NCBI RefSeq assembly: GCF_012927455.1
Contig: NZ_JABBPE010000004.1
Location: 92,218-156,217 of the forward strand
Direction: 5' to 3'
Length of the DNA stretch: 64,000 bases
From: Polaromonas sp.
GTDB taxonomy: Bacteria > Pseudomonadota > Gammaproteobacteria > Burkholderiales > Burkholderiaceae_C
Under the pieces are notes generated by a model that worked only from the letters and a program-made list of their open reading frames with translations, did no database searches and was not told where the DNA came from. Position 1 is the stretch's first letter; each line of letters starts with the position of its first letter. A program made the position numbers and the translations under genes. Positions 51,977-61,380 of this stretch are shown one piece after another.

Positions 51977-54022
51977 TCAGGAAGGTCTGGGCAGTGTTGA
52001 TTTTTCGCGGCCCGTCCGCTGCATCGCTGCCACGTCGATAATCAGCGCGACATTGCCATCACCCAGAATCGTCGCGGCAGAAATACCGGGTACTTTGCGG
52101 TAGTTGGTTTCAATGTTTTTGACGACGACCTGATGCTGTCCAACCAATTGGTCAACCAGCAATGCAAACCGTGCGCCTTCAGCTTGCACGATCACCGCGA
52201 TGCCTTTTGTCGGATCGAGCACGGCATCGGCGACTTCGAAGAACTTGTGCAACTCGACCAGCACCAGGTATTCGCCCCGCACATGCATGACCTGCTCATC
52301 GCTGGTGATGGAATGAATGTCTTTGGCTAGCGGCTGCAATGATTCGATGACGTAATTTAAAGGCAAGATGTAGACCTCCTGGCCCACCTTGACCGACATG
52401 CCATTCAGAATAGCCAGCGTCAGCGGCAAAACGATTTTGATGGAGGTGCCCTTGCCCAGCACCGAGGCGACTTCAACATGGCCGCCCATTGCATGAATAT
52501 TGCGCTTCACCACGTCCATGCCCACGCCGCGGCCTGAGACATCGGTCACGATCTCTGCTGTTGAAAAGCCCGGCGCAAAAATTAATTGCCACACCTCTTC
52601 ATCGGACATGGCCTCGCTCACCGCCATGCCTTGCTGAACCGCTTTGGCCAGAATTTTTTCGCGCGGCAGTCCTACGCCATCGTCTTTGACCTCGATCACG
52701 ATGTTGCCGCCCTGGTGCCGGGCTGAAAGCGTCAGGCGTCCTACCGGGTCTTTGCCCGCTGCAATGCGTTGCGCTGGCAGTTCAACCCCGTGGTCAAGAC
52801 TGTTGCGTACCAAGTGCGTGATTGGATCAATGATGCGTTCGATCAGCCCCTTGTCCAGCTCGGTCTCCTTGCCGACGGTTACCAGCTCAACCTGTTTGCC
52901 CAGCTTGGCCGACAGGTCGCGTATCAGGCGCGGGAAACGGCTGAAAACATAGTCCATCGGCATCATGCGGATCGACATCACCGATTCCTGCAAGTCTCTG
53001 GCATTGCGTTCCAAGTGCCCCATGCCGCTCAGCAGGCGCTCGTGCAGCACCGGATCTAGCTTTGACGCGGTTTGCGTCAGCATCGACTGGGTAATTACGA
53101 GTTCGCCGACGAGATTGATGATCTGGTCGACCTTTTCAACATCCACCCGGATGGAGTTTGACTCTTTGCCGCTGGTGGGCGCCGCCACTGCAGCCGCCGC
53201 GGCAGTCGTAGACGGTGCGGCGGGAACTGAAGGGGCGGCGGGTGCAGGCAGCGCCACCGGGACGGCCACAATCACCATGCCCGGCGTGGCCTCAGGGGCG
53301 CTGACCGCAGTGGCCGATTCGTTGGTGATCTCAATTTGATCAGCCTCGATAACAAAGCAGCACACAGCAACAATGTCATCGGCATCACAGTTGGTTTCCA
53401 CCCACAGCGTCAGGCTGTCATCGGTCTGGCTTTGCGCCGTGACATGGCCCAGGTTTTCCAGCTCTTCACTGAGCAGCTTGCGGTCGTTTGCCGAGACCTT
53501 GGTAAAGCGCACTTTCAGCAAGGGCGTAGCTGGCGCGTTGGTCACAGATGTCGATGCAGCCAAGGTCGTGGCTTGCGGCGTCACGACCAGCGCTTGAACG
53601 GCCGCCTGGTTCCCTGCCGCAGCCACAACACCAGCGCTCGACTCCAGCGCGAGCTGCCGCAACACGGCGCAGATTCGTGCGACTCCATCAGGCTCAGGCT
53701 CTCCGCCTTCCCGGTAAGCCCCCATTTGCGCTTGCAAAACGTCTTTGGTTTCCAAAAAGGCATCCATCATTTTGGTGGTCAGTTTCAAATCGCCATGGCG
53801 CGCGCGATCCAGCAGGTTTTCAAGCAAATGCGTAGTCTCGGTCAACGCCAGAAAGCCAAAGGTGGCGGCACCGCCCTTGATCGAATGCGCGGCGCGAAAA
53901 ATTGCATGAAGATGCTCGCTGTCTGGCGCCTGAAGATCAAGGCCCAACAGCAGCTGCTCCATTTCGGCCAGCAACTCATCGGCTTCTTCAAAAAAGGTTT
54001 GATAAAACTGGGTTATGTCCAT
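51977..54022 (-). CDS. cheA: Chemotaxis histidine kinase CheA
   Basis: Hpt [17 protein letters not shown], HATPase [12 protein letters not shown] and [14 protein letters not shown]-terminal CheW-like domain. Confidence 0.95.
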   Translation of the reverse strand: MDITQFYQTFFEEADELLAEMEQLLLGLDLQAPDSEHLHAIFRAAHSIKGGAATFGFLALTETTHLLENLLDRARHGDLKLTTKMMDAFLETKDVLQAQMGAYREGGEPEPDGVARICAVLRQLALESSAGVVAAAGNQAAVQALVVTPQATTLAASTSVTNAPATPLLKVRFTKVSANDRKLLSEELENLGHVTAQSQTDDSLTLWVETNCDADDIVAVCCFVIEADQIEITNESATAVSAPEATPGMVIVAVPVALPAPAAPSVPAAPSTTAAAAAVAAPTSGKESNSIRVDVEKVDQIINLVGELVITQSMLTQTASKLDPVLHERLLSGMGHLERNARDLQESVMSIRMMPMDYVFSRFPRLIRDLSAKLGKQVELVTVGKETELDKGLIERIIDPITHLVRNSLDHGVELPAQRIAAGKDPVGRLTLSARHQGGNIVIEVKDDGVGLPREKILAKAVQQGMAVSEAMSDEEVWQLIFAPGFSTAEIVTDVSGRGVGMDVVKRNIHAMGGHVEVASVLGKGTSIKIVLPLTLAILNGMSVKVGQEVYILPLNYVIESLQPLAKDIHSITSDEQVMHVRGEYLVLVELHKFFEVADAVLDPTKGIAVIVQAEGARFALLVDQLVGQHQVVVKNIETNYRKVPGISAATILGDGNVALIIDVAAMQRTGREKSTLPRPS

Positions 54023-54103
54023 CGTGGGTTCATCTTGGGTCTGTCTAAGCGCCGCGCTGGGGCAGTGTCTGGTCGCGGCTGATCAGTTATCAATAAAACT
54101 TTA

Positions 54104-55042
54104 TCAACTCTTGCGTGGGCCAGTGCTGGGCAGGTTCGCCGCGGCCTGGCCGGCAGTTGCCGGCGCCGCAGTTCCCGCCTTGAGGCTGACGCTGGCTGCA
54201 ACGGCCGCGTTGGCTTTCTCTATGTCCATCTGGGCGCGCTGATTGAGCACCACAATGCTGATGCGGCGGTTGATGGGTGCATAGGGGTCGTCCTGGTTCA
54301 GGTTCATGCTGGACGCAACGCCCATGACGCGCAGTACCTTGACTTCCTGAAGCCCGCCCACAATCAACTCACGGCGCGAGGCGTTGGCCCTGTCAGCCGA
54401 CAGTTCCCAGTTGCTATACGACTTGTCGCCCTGCGCGTATTTGGTTGCATCGGTATGGCCAGACAAAGTGATTTTGTTGGGCTGCGCGTTGATGACCGGA
54501 CCGATCTCGCGCAGGATGGTGCGCATGTAGGACACCACCACCGCGCTGGACCTGTCAAACATGGGCCGATTACTGCTGTCCACAATCTGGATGCGCAAGC
54601 CTTCGGGCGTGATGTCTATCAGCAACTGTGGGCGAAACTGCTTGAGCACCGGGCTGGCTTCGATCATCTGGTCGAGCTGCTTTTTCATGTCGGCCAGGCG
54701 CGCCACATCCTCGGCCTCCGCTTCAGCGTCGACAGTGACTTCGCCTTCGGGCCGCTTCACCTCATCATTGGTCTTCGTGGGCTCGCCACCACCTGGAATA
54801 ACGCTGGGGCTGTTGTTGATGGCGGGCCCGCCCTTGAGGGCCTCGCTGAGCGGCATCTTGAAATGCTCGGCAATACCCGTCAGCTGCTTGGGAGAGGAGG
54901 ACGACAACAGCCACATGACAAGAAAAAACGCAAACATCGCCGTCATGAAGTCGGCGTAGGCAATCTTCCAACCTCCACCGTGGTGGCCTGCCGCCATCAC
55001 GGGGCGTTTGATGATAACAACGCGGCGGGATGCTTCACTCAT
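54104..55042 (-). CDS. motB: Flagellar motor protein MotB
   Basis: HHGGGWKIAYADFMTAMFAFFLVMWLLSSS plus OmpA-like C-terminal domain. Confidence 0.95.
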   Translation of the reverse strand: MSEASRRVVIIKRPVMAAGHHGGGWKIAYADFMTAMFAFFLVMWLLSSSSPKQLTGIAEHFKMPLSEALKGGPAINNSPSVIPGGGEPTKTNDEVKRPEGEVTVDAEAEAEDVARLADMKKQLDQMIEASPVLKQFRPQLLIDITPEGLRIQIVDSSNRPMFDRSSAVVVSYMRTILREIGPVINAQPNKITLSGHTDATKYAQGDKSYSNWELSADRANASRRELIVGGLQEVKVLRVMGVASSMNLNQDDPYAPINRRISIVVLNQRAQMDIEKANAAVAASVSLKAGTAAPATAGQAAANLPSTGPRKS

Positions 55043-55066
55043 GACAATTCAGGCGCGGCTGTTCAT

Positions 55067-55930
55067 TTAGCGGTTTTTGACTTCGCGGACGTGCAGGTCC
55101 AGCTCGGTGAACGAAGGCCGCTCGGTCGAGCGCAAGACTTTTCGGCCGAACTCCACCGCCAGTTGCGGCGCGTAGCCGTTCAGGCTGGCCAATAGCGTCA
55201 CCCTGACGCACTGATAGACCTTCAATGATTCAGACACCTTGTGCTCGATCAGCGATGCCAGCGGCGAGACAAAGCCGTAAGCCAGCAAGACGCCGAGAAA
55301 AGTTCCCACCATTGCATGGGCAATCAGCGTGCCCATGACCGCCGGAGGCAAGTCAGCCGAAGCCAGTGCATGCACCACACCCAGCACCGCCGCCACAATG
55401 CCAAGCGCCGGCAGCGCGTCGCCAACTTTGGCAAGGCTGTGCGCAGGCGCTTCGGCCTCGTGCTTGTAGGTTTCCATCTCCTGCTCCATCAGCTGGTCGA
55501 TCTCAAACGGGTCCGTATTGCCGCTGACGATCAGGCGCAGGTAGTCGGTTAGAAACTCCATGACGGGCAGATCCGCTAAAAGCACCGGGTACAGCGAAAA
55601 AACCGGACTATTCTGCGGATCGTCCACATCCGATTCAAGCGCCAGCATGCCGTCTTTGCGCCCTTTGGCAAGGAGCACGTACAGCAAGGCCAGCAGCTCC
55701 ATATAGAGCGCCTTGTCGCGTTTTTTTGAGCTTTTAAGCAGCTTGGGCAAGGCCTTCAACGTGGCGCTGATGGCATGGCGATCGTTGCCGACGATAAACG
55801 CCCCTAGCGCAGAACCGGCAATCATCAGCAGTTCAACCGGCTGGTACAAGGCGCCAAAATTCCCGCCTATCAGCGCATAGCCGCCAAATACGGAGCCCAG
55901 CACGACCAGATAACCAACTATGACCAGCAC
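55067..55930 (-). CDS. motA: Flagellar motor stator protein MotA
   Basis: MotA-type 287-aa membrane protein, upstream of motB. Confidence 0.95.
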   Translation of the reverse strand: MLVIVGYLVVLGSVFGGYALIGGNFGALYQPVELLMIAGSALGAFIVGNDRHAISATLKALPKLLKSSKKRDKALYMELLALLYVLLAKGRKDGMLALESDVDDPQNSPVFSLYPVLLADLPVMEFLTDYLRLIVSGNTDPFEIDQLMEQEMETYKHEAEAPAHSLAKVGDALPALGIVAAVLGVVHALASADLPPAVMGTLIAHAMVGTFLGVLLAYGFVSPLASLIEHKVSESLKVYQCVRVTLLASLNGYAPQLAVEFGRKVLRSTERPSFTELDLHVREVKNR

Positions 55931-55988
55931 AATGCACTCGCTCTTTAAAACAATTTGAAGAAGAAACGCCGCGCTGTTCTACATCTGG

Positions 55989-56624
55989 TCAGACGCGCGA
56001 CCCATTCATCACATCGGCCAGCCACTGCGATGACGACATCGCCGGGCGCCCGCCTTTAGGGACGCTCGACACCGCCAACGCATCGACAACCACATCCGCA
56101 TCTGCTTTGATCTTGCGTAGCTTGCCGGCGCGCGACGGCGGGCGGCACAACACACAGACGTAGTTGCTTTGCGGGTCGTGCGCATGCGCGACAAACTGCC
56201 CGGTGCAGCGGGTGCAAGTGCTCAGTTGCAGCATGTCGCTGTCAAAAAAGCGAACCAGCGTCCAGGCCCGTGTGAAATCGAGCACCACCTCGCTGCCTTG
56301 ACGCTCGACCTGCTCCCGGTAAAGGCGGTAGCTTTTTATGACCGCGTCAATCCGCGTGCAGCCGCCGTGCGTCACCATGAAACGGTAGATGTTGTAGAAC
56401 ATCGACGAGTGAATGTTGGACATCCACGTCATGAACCAGTCGGTGGAAAACGGCAGCAAGCCCTTGGGTGGCGAGACGCCCCGGATTTCCTTGTAAAGCT
56501 TGATCAGCCGATCACGGCTCAAGCTGGTTTCGGCTTCCAGAAACTGCAGCCGGGCACCCAACTTGATCAGGTCTATGGCCAGGTGAATTTCGCGCGCTTC
56601 ACGCAGGACGCTTTTACCGGCCAT
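55989..56624 (-). CDS. flhC: Flagellar transcriptional activator FlhC
   Basis: FlhC-like sequence with conserved Cys cluster (CTRCTGQFVAHA...YVCVLC). Start at MAGKSV (56624) or MPIMAGKSV (56633). Confidence 0.93.
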   Translation of the reverse strand: MAGKSVLREAREIHLAIDLIKLGARLQFLEAETSLSRDRLIKLYKEIRGVSPPKGLLPFSTDWFMTWMSNIHSSMFYNIYRFMVTHGGCTRIDAVIKSYRLYREQVERQGSEVVLDFTRAWTLVRFFDSDMLQLSTCTRCTGQFVAHAHDPQSNYVCVLCRPPSRAGKLRKIKADADVVVDALAVSSVPKGGRPAMSSSQWLADVMNGSRV

Positions 56625-56681
56625 GATGGGCAACCCTGCGAGCCAAGTTATCCGCGTCAGTGCCGCCTGGGGTGCTTGGCT

Positions 56682-56999
56682 TCATGCCGCCACCTCGATT
56701 TGCTGGCCGGACAGAAGAATGGCGGTGTGGGCTTGCTGCAGCGCCAGGTTTTTGCTGTCGTGCGTCAGGGCCGACAAAATTGGGTGGTCGTCAAAGCGGA
56801 AGCGGCACAGCAGCAAGCTGGAGTTGGACAGCTTGACGATCTGCGACAGCGACAGGTTGCCAAGCAAATCGGCCAGTTCGCGGCTCATGCCCAAGCGGAA
56901 CATGGCGGTTGCGACGTCTTCGCGAACCAGTCGCTGGGCCAGCAGCAGGTAAGCCAGATTCAAGTCACCGATTTCGTTGGTAGTAGCAGTTTCATTCAT
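56682..56999 (-). CDS. flhD: Flagellar transcriptional activator FlhD
   Basis: [58 protein letters not shown]. Confidence 0.93.
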   Translation of the reverse strand: MNETATTNEIGDLNLAYLLLAQRLVREDVATAMFRLGMSRELADLLGNLSLSQIVKLSNSSLLLCRFRFDDHPILSALTHDSKNLALQQAHTAILLSGQQIEVAA

Positions 57000-57215
57000 T
57001 ATGTGCTCACAGTTCTCTCAACATTTGCGCCTGGGCGGCGCAGCCAAAACAGCCATTTGTCTTTGCAACCAGCCGGGACTCAGTCCTACGCGCTCCTAAG
57101 CTGATGGACTTATTTTGAACACAAATTCACTTTTTTTTACACAGTCTTGATAAATTTATCATTTATTTACAACTAAGCCACAGATTCGCAGATTTGATTG
57201 GACAAATGACAACAC

Positions 57216-57229
57216 TTGATTCAGATCAA
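57216..57229. promoter_or_regulatory. Candidate FNR/Crp-family box upstream of flhD
   Basis: TTGAT-TCAG-ATCAA matches TTGATnnnnATCAA exactly; ~217 bp upstream of flhD start codon. Confidence 0.55.
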
Positions 57230-57537
57230 ATTTCCGCGCGCATCTCGCAGGCCGGCCCGCCTTCCAGCTGGTACAGCCAGGCCAGCACTTCGGCGACGGC
57301 GACATACAGTTGCGCGGGAATCTGGGCGTCCAGGTTGACATTCATGAGCAGCTTCACCAGGTCGGGCGAGGCGTGCACATACAAACCACTTTCACGGGCG
57401 CGCCGAACAATCGAGTCAGCCACCGCGCCGTAACCCTTGGCCACGACAATCGGCGCCCTGTCCTTGGCCGCGTAGGAAATCGCAACGGCGCTGGGCCTGT
57501 CGGGCGGCGATCCGTCGGGCAGGGTGGGGTCAGCCAT
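57226..57537 (-). CDS. FlhB C-terminal-domain homologue (EscU/YscU/HrcU export-switch family)
   Basis: AVAISYAAKDRAPIVVAKGYGAVADSIVRRARESGLYVHASPDLVKLLMNVNLDAQIPAQLYVAVAEVLAWLY; no membrane domain, no NPTH. Confidence 0.88.
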   Translation of the reverse strand: MADPTLPDGSPPDRPSAVAISYAAKDRAPIVVAKGYGAVADSIVRRARESGLYVHASPDLVKLLMNVNLDAQIPAQLYVAVAEVLAWLYQLEGGPACEMRAEI

Positions 57538-58660
57538 TGTGGGTAGCCTCGTCTTTCGTGCCTGCCGGCACGGCCGGCTCCGGCGCCAGCGCCCCTACCC
57601 AGACGCCCTTCAGTTGCAGCCCCAAAGCGGCAAAGCGCGCCGGCAGTTCATGGCGTTCGTTGCCCAGCAAGGCCACCGTGCCGTTTTCGCTGGCGGACAG
57701 CTGCAACTGCAGCGTGTTGCCGACCAGGCTCAAACGCACTTCAACGTCCTTCAACTCGGGCAGGCGCAGGGCCAGGCGCGTGCTCCAACTGCGCTGCGGC
57801 GCTTCGCCAGCGGCACGATCATCGGGCTCTTGCTGAATCTCCCAGTCCATAGGCGTGCCCGGCCAGGCTTCGCCGCCCCAGCGAAACACCGGCTGCGCCA
57901 GCAGTTCGAGTTGCTGGCGCACCAGTGCCACGGCATCGGCATGCACGCCCGCAGGAACCAGTGCGCTGCTGCGCGCCGCGTCCACGGCGCTGGCGCCAAG
58001 CGTTTTCAGGCTGCGTTCTTGCCCGTCCGGATCCTGCAGCGACGCCGCCTCGCTTTCTGGCGTCTCGGCCGGGCTGCTTTCCAACGAATTTCCCAACGCG
58101 GCTTCCAGGGCGCTTTCCAGCGAATTTTTCGGCATGCCTTCCGGCAGCGCGACCTCACTACCGACTGCGGCGGCTGCAACGGCGGCACCCGCTGCAAGCG
58201 CTATGGGAAGGCCGGCCTGCGGTTCTTGCATCAGCTGCGCCAGCGTGCGCGTGCCGGCGGCAAATTGCTGCAGATGCGATTCGTAAAACAGGCCGGAGTT
58301 GTCCACGGTATGCGCCAGGGTCGCCGCCAGCAGCGGGGCCATCGGCGGCTGGCGCAGCGGCCACAGCGCCTGGGCGCCCAAGATTTTTGAAGTGGGGCTG
58401 GCGGGCAGATCCAGAATCACACTGAGCGCGCGAGCCGCCGGACTCAGCGTGACGGCCTCGCTGGCAGTTGCCACAGTTGCAGGTGGGGAAGTGCGGCCAC
58501 GCGCAGCCCCGGCAAACAGTCCGACATCGAGTTGCTGCTGAAGCGCGGCGCGCGAGGGCATACGAATGTCGTTGCCGATCGGCTCCGCATGGGTGACGGC
58601 CCCCGGCCCGGCGATGGCGGGCTGCGCCTTGAGCGGCAGCACCGGGACCAGGCCGCTCAT
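57530..58660 (-). CDS. fliK: Flagellar hook-length control protein FliK-like
   Basis: Ala/Pro-rich N-terminus, conserved C-terminal FliK-like region (LRLPELKDVEVRLSLVGNTLQLQLSASENGTVALL); overlaps flhB-like gene. Confidence 0.7.
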   Translation of the reverse strand: MSGLVPVLPLKAQPAIAGPGAVTHAEPIGNDIRMPSRAALQQQLDVGLFAGAARGRTSPPATVATASEAVTLSPAARALSVILDLPASPTSKILGAQALWPLRQPPMAPLLAATLAHTVDNSGLFYESHLQQFAAGTRTLAQLMQEPQAGLPIALAAGAAVAAAAVGSEVALPEGMPKNSLESALEAALGNSLESSPAETPESEAASLQDPDGQERSLKTLGASAVDAARSSALVPAGVHADAVALVRQQLELLAQPVFRWGGEAWPGTPMDWEIQQEPDDRAAGEAPQRSWSTRLALRLPELKDVEVRLSLVGNTLQLQLSASENGTVALLGNERHELPARFAALGLQLKGVWVGALAPEPAVPAGTKDEATHNG

Positions 58661-59001
58661 GACAGCAAATCAGTGCCCTGGCTGTAAGCCGACTGAAGGC
58701 TTTGCTGCTGCTCCATACTCCGGAGCATTGCCCCCAACTGCGACAGCTGCGGCATGACAATGCTCGAAATTTCGGCGTGGTTGGAATTGATGCGGCCCAG
58801 CAAGCGGTACTTGCGCTCCGCCTGCGCCTCATCCAGCGCCATCAGCGGCTCAATCACCCGCAGCCTATCGACCGTGGCGCTGTATTGCGCTTCCAGCGCC
58901 GGCAGCGCGCCCCACTGACCCGCGCGCGCGAGCTCCAGCATGCGCTCGGTCAGCGGAGAAATCTGCTCGTAGCAGTGCATGACTTCACTTTGAGAACACA
59001 T
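58657..59001 (-). CDS. fliT: Flagellar chaperone FliT-like protein
   Basis: Short helical ORF MCSQSEVMHCYEQISPLTERMLELARAGQWGALPALEAQY, between fliS and fliK; start at 59001 preferred. Confidence 0.75.
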   Translation of the reverse strand: MCSQSEVMHCYEQISPLTERMLELARAGQWGALPALEAQYSATVDRLRVIEPLMALDEAQAERKYRLLGRINSNHAEISSIVMPQLSQLGAMLRSMEQQQSLQSAYSQGTDLLS

Positions 59002-59002
59002 A

Positions 59003-59479
59003 TCAGGCTCCAATGGAAAAACGGGCGGTCGAAGTAACAACTGACGCTTCTGGCGCCAATCGGGTTTTATTGGGATCGATCTCGCGCCACGCCGAGCTGA
59101 TGTTGTCTAACAGCCTGTCTGCCTCGTCAAGCAGCGCCGGATCATTGCGCAGGTTGGCATATATCAGGCGCTGGGCGATGTAGTCGTACAGCGCTGAAAG
59201 ATTAGCGATGAGTTCAGCGCCCTCTTGACCACCCGCCCCCGCGTCCAGGCTGGCTTTCAATCCGTTGTCCACGATATTGATAGCCTTGGAAATCGCTTGG
59301 CCCTTGGCCGCGATTTCTTTGTTTTCCATATGGTGACGCGCCATGGTGATGGCGGTTTTAGCGCCATCAAACAGCATAGTGATGAGCTGGTGCGGCGATG
59401 CGCTCATGGCGCCGCTTTCCTGGCCCATTTTTGTGTAGGCACTGGCGCCGGGATTGTAGGAGTGAGCGGGTGTGTACAT
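59003..59479 (-). CDS. fliS: Flagellar export chaperone FliS
   Basis: SASPHQLITMLFDGAKTAITMARHHMENKEIAAKGQAISKAINIVDNGLKASLD. Confidence 0.93.
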   Translation of the reverse strand: MYTPAHSYNPGASAYTKMGQESGAMSASPHQLITMLFDGAKTAITMARHHMENKEIAAKGQAISKAINIVDNGLKASLDAGAGGQEGAELIANLSALYDYIAQRLIYANLRNDPALLDEADRLLDNISSAWREIDPNKTRLAPEASVVTSTARFSIGA

Positions 59480-59490
59480 TAAATTTTTGC

Positions 59491-60870
59491 TTATTTTTTG
59501 CTTGCGTTCATGGAATTGAATTGCGCTGTCAGATAGCTACTGGTCGAATTCATACTAGACATCATGATGTCCAATTGTGTGAACTGGGCTTTGTAGCGCG
59601 CCACCGTGGCATCGATTCGCGTGCTCATCGCCTCGTATTGCTTGTCTAGCCGTTTGAGAGAGCCCGTCAAACCGTCAGCCGCCGCCGTCAAAGCACCGCC
59701 GGTTGCGGTAAAACCCAGCGCCAGCACAGACAACTGCTTCCCATAACCCGCCGTGTCGGTTGCCGTGCCGGCAAACAGTTTGGCCACCCCGTCCATGTTG
59801 CTATTGAGAGCTGCGTCCAGCTTGGTGGAGTCAACCGCCAGTGTGCCGTCTTTTTGAAACGACACGCCGATATTCGACAGCATCGTGAAATCGCCTGTCG
59901 TACCGCTTTGGGGCGAGGTCAGCGCTGTACGGAGTTGAACCTGGAGGTTGCGCAGCGTTGAATCACCTGTCAAGGCAGATCCTTTTTGGGCGTCTGCGTT
60001 GTAGTTTGTCAGCGTCTTTCCGGTACTCAGCAAACTGTTGTAGCTGGCAACAAAGGCATTGATGGCAGATGCCACGCTGGACGTATCACGCGCTACCGTC
60101 AGCGTGCTGTCACCGGGCTTGACCAGGGTGAGCGTTACGCCCTGCAGGGACTCGGACACGGTATTGGTCGCGCTGGTGATGGGCAGGCCATTCACGGTAA
60201 GTGTGGCATTTTTTGCGGGAGCCGTTTCCGTCATGGTTACCGGGTCAGTGGTGTTGTGATTCATCAGGGTTTTCAAGGCGGCATCGCCCGTCACCGTGAT
60301 TTTCATGCTCGACGCCTCACCCGTTTTACTCGACACCAAAACCAGCCTAAATGGTTTAGCACCGCCATCATTCACGATGCTCGCCGTAACACCCACATCC
60401 TTGGTAGCGTTGATGGCATCGCGAATGCCTTCCAGGGTACTGTTAGCGCCAATGGTGACGTCAATGGCGCCACCACTGCCAATCTGAAAATTAACGGTGC
60501 CGCTACCGACGGCTGCGGTCGCGCTGGTCTGCCCAGAAGTCGCCAGCGACTGCGCTTGCGCAAGCTGGGTCACATTGATCGCGTAGCTGCCCGCCACCGC
60601 CGTGGTTTCAGCGCTGGCGGTCAGGACCGTTGTAAAACTCGATGCGGCTTTTACGCCCTGAAAAAGGCCCAGGCTGGACAACTTGGCAGACGCTGACTGG
60701 AGCGCGCCTAGCGAATTTTGCAGCGTGCCATAGGCCGACAGCTTGGTGGTGTAGCTCGCCGCTTTGGCGTCCAGCGCCCGCAGAGGCAGCTTTTCCGCAG
60801 TGGTCAGCTGTGCCAGCAAGCTGCTCAGTTCGAGGTTGGACCCCACCCCCAGACTTGAAATTGACGCCAT
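59491..60870 (-). CDS. fliD: Flagellar filament capping protein FliD
   Basis: ISSLGVGSNLELSSLLAQLTTAEKLPLRALDAKAASYTTKLSAYGTLQNSLGALQ. Confidence 0.93.
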   Translation of the reverse strand: MASISSLGVGSNLELSSLLAQLTTAEKLPLRALDAKAASYTTKLSAYGTLQNSLGALQSASAKLSSLGLFQGVKAASSFTTVLTASAETTAVAGSYAINVTQLAQAQSLATSGQTSATAAVGSGTVNFQIGSGGAIDVTIGANSTLEGIRDAINATKDVGVTASIVNDGGAKPFRLVLVSSKTGEASSMKITVTGDAALKTLMNHNTTDPVTMTETAPAKNATLTVNGLPITSATNTVSESLQGVTLTLVKPGDSTLTVARDTSSVASAINAFVASYNSLLSTGKTLTNYNADAQKGSALTGDSTLRNLQVQLRTALTSPQSGTTGDFTMLSNIGVSFQKDGTLAVDSTKLDAALNSNMDGVAKLFAGTATDTAGYGKQLSVLALGFTATGGALTAAADGLTGSLKRLDKQYEAMSTRIDATVARYKAQFTQLDIMMSSMNSTSSYLTAQFNSMNASKK

Positions 60871-60892
60871 GATGCTTCCTAATTCGTTCTTG

Positions 60893-61261
60893 TCAGACCT
60901 TTTGGCTCACCAAAAGACCCTGCAATTTGTCCAGCGCTTTGGAGAAGCGCACCACCTCTTCCGTAGGCATCTGTCGTATCACCTCGCCGCTCTCCACGTC
61001 CACCACCTTGGTGACCATGGTGTGGGCCTCCTTGTCAAACTCGAACTGCACGCCTATGGAGGCCAGCTTCAGGCTTTGGTTGATCTCAGCCAGCGCGGAA
61101 TTCAGCTGGGTGCTAGTGGCCTCGGCCGATTGCTTCTCGCGCACCGGTTCGGGAGCCGGCGCTGGTCGCGCCACGGGCAGCGCGGCCGGCAGGTCCGCGG
61201 CGGCCCGGCGCAGCGCGCTGGCCGGGTTGGCCGAAAAGGCACTGACTGAAGAAACTGTCAT
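60893..61261 (-). CDS. flaG: FlaG family flagellar protein
   Basis: ASIGVQFEFDKEAHTMVTKVVDVESGEVIRQMPTEEVVRFSKALDKLQGLL. Confidence 0.92.
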   Translation of the reverse strand: MTVSSVSAFSANPASALRRAAADLPAALPVARPAPAPEPVREKQSAEATSTQLNSALAEINQSLKLASIGVQFEFDKEAHTMVTKVVDVESGEVIRQMPTEEVVRFSKALDKLQGLLVSQKV

Positions 61262-61333
61262 GGCACTGTCTCCTGAGAACTCGCTAGGGAGTCCCCCCTG
61301 TGTGGTCCAAGCGGGACTGCTTAACGCTCTTCG

Positions 61334-61369
61334 TAGGTCGGGTTAGCCTAAAGGGCATCACCCGACCTA
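61334..61369. terminator. Hairpin in fliC-flaG gap (TAGGTCGGGT ... ACCCGACCTA)
   Basis: 10-bp perfect inverted arms; no clear U-tract, resembles a common REP-like element. Confidence 0.55.
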
Positions 61370-61380
61370 TTCGTTTTCGC

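Noticed and set aside
57147-57162. TTGATAAATTTATCAT as an FNR box
   Set aside because: Half-sites are separated by six rather than four bases; kept only as an unassigned palindrome.
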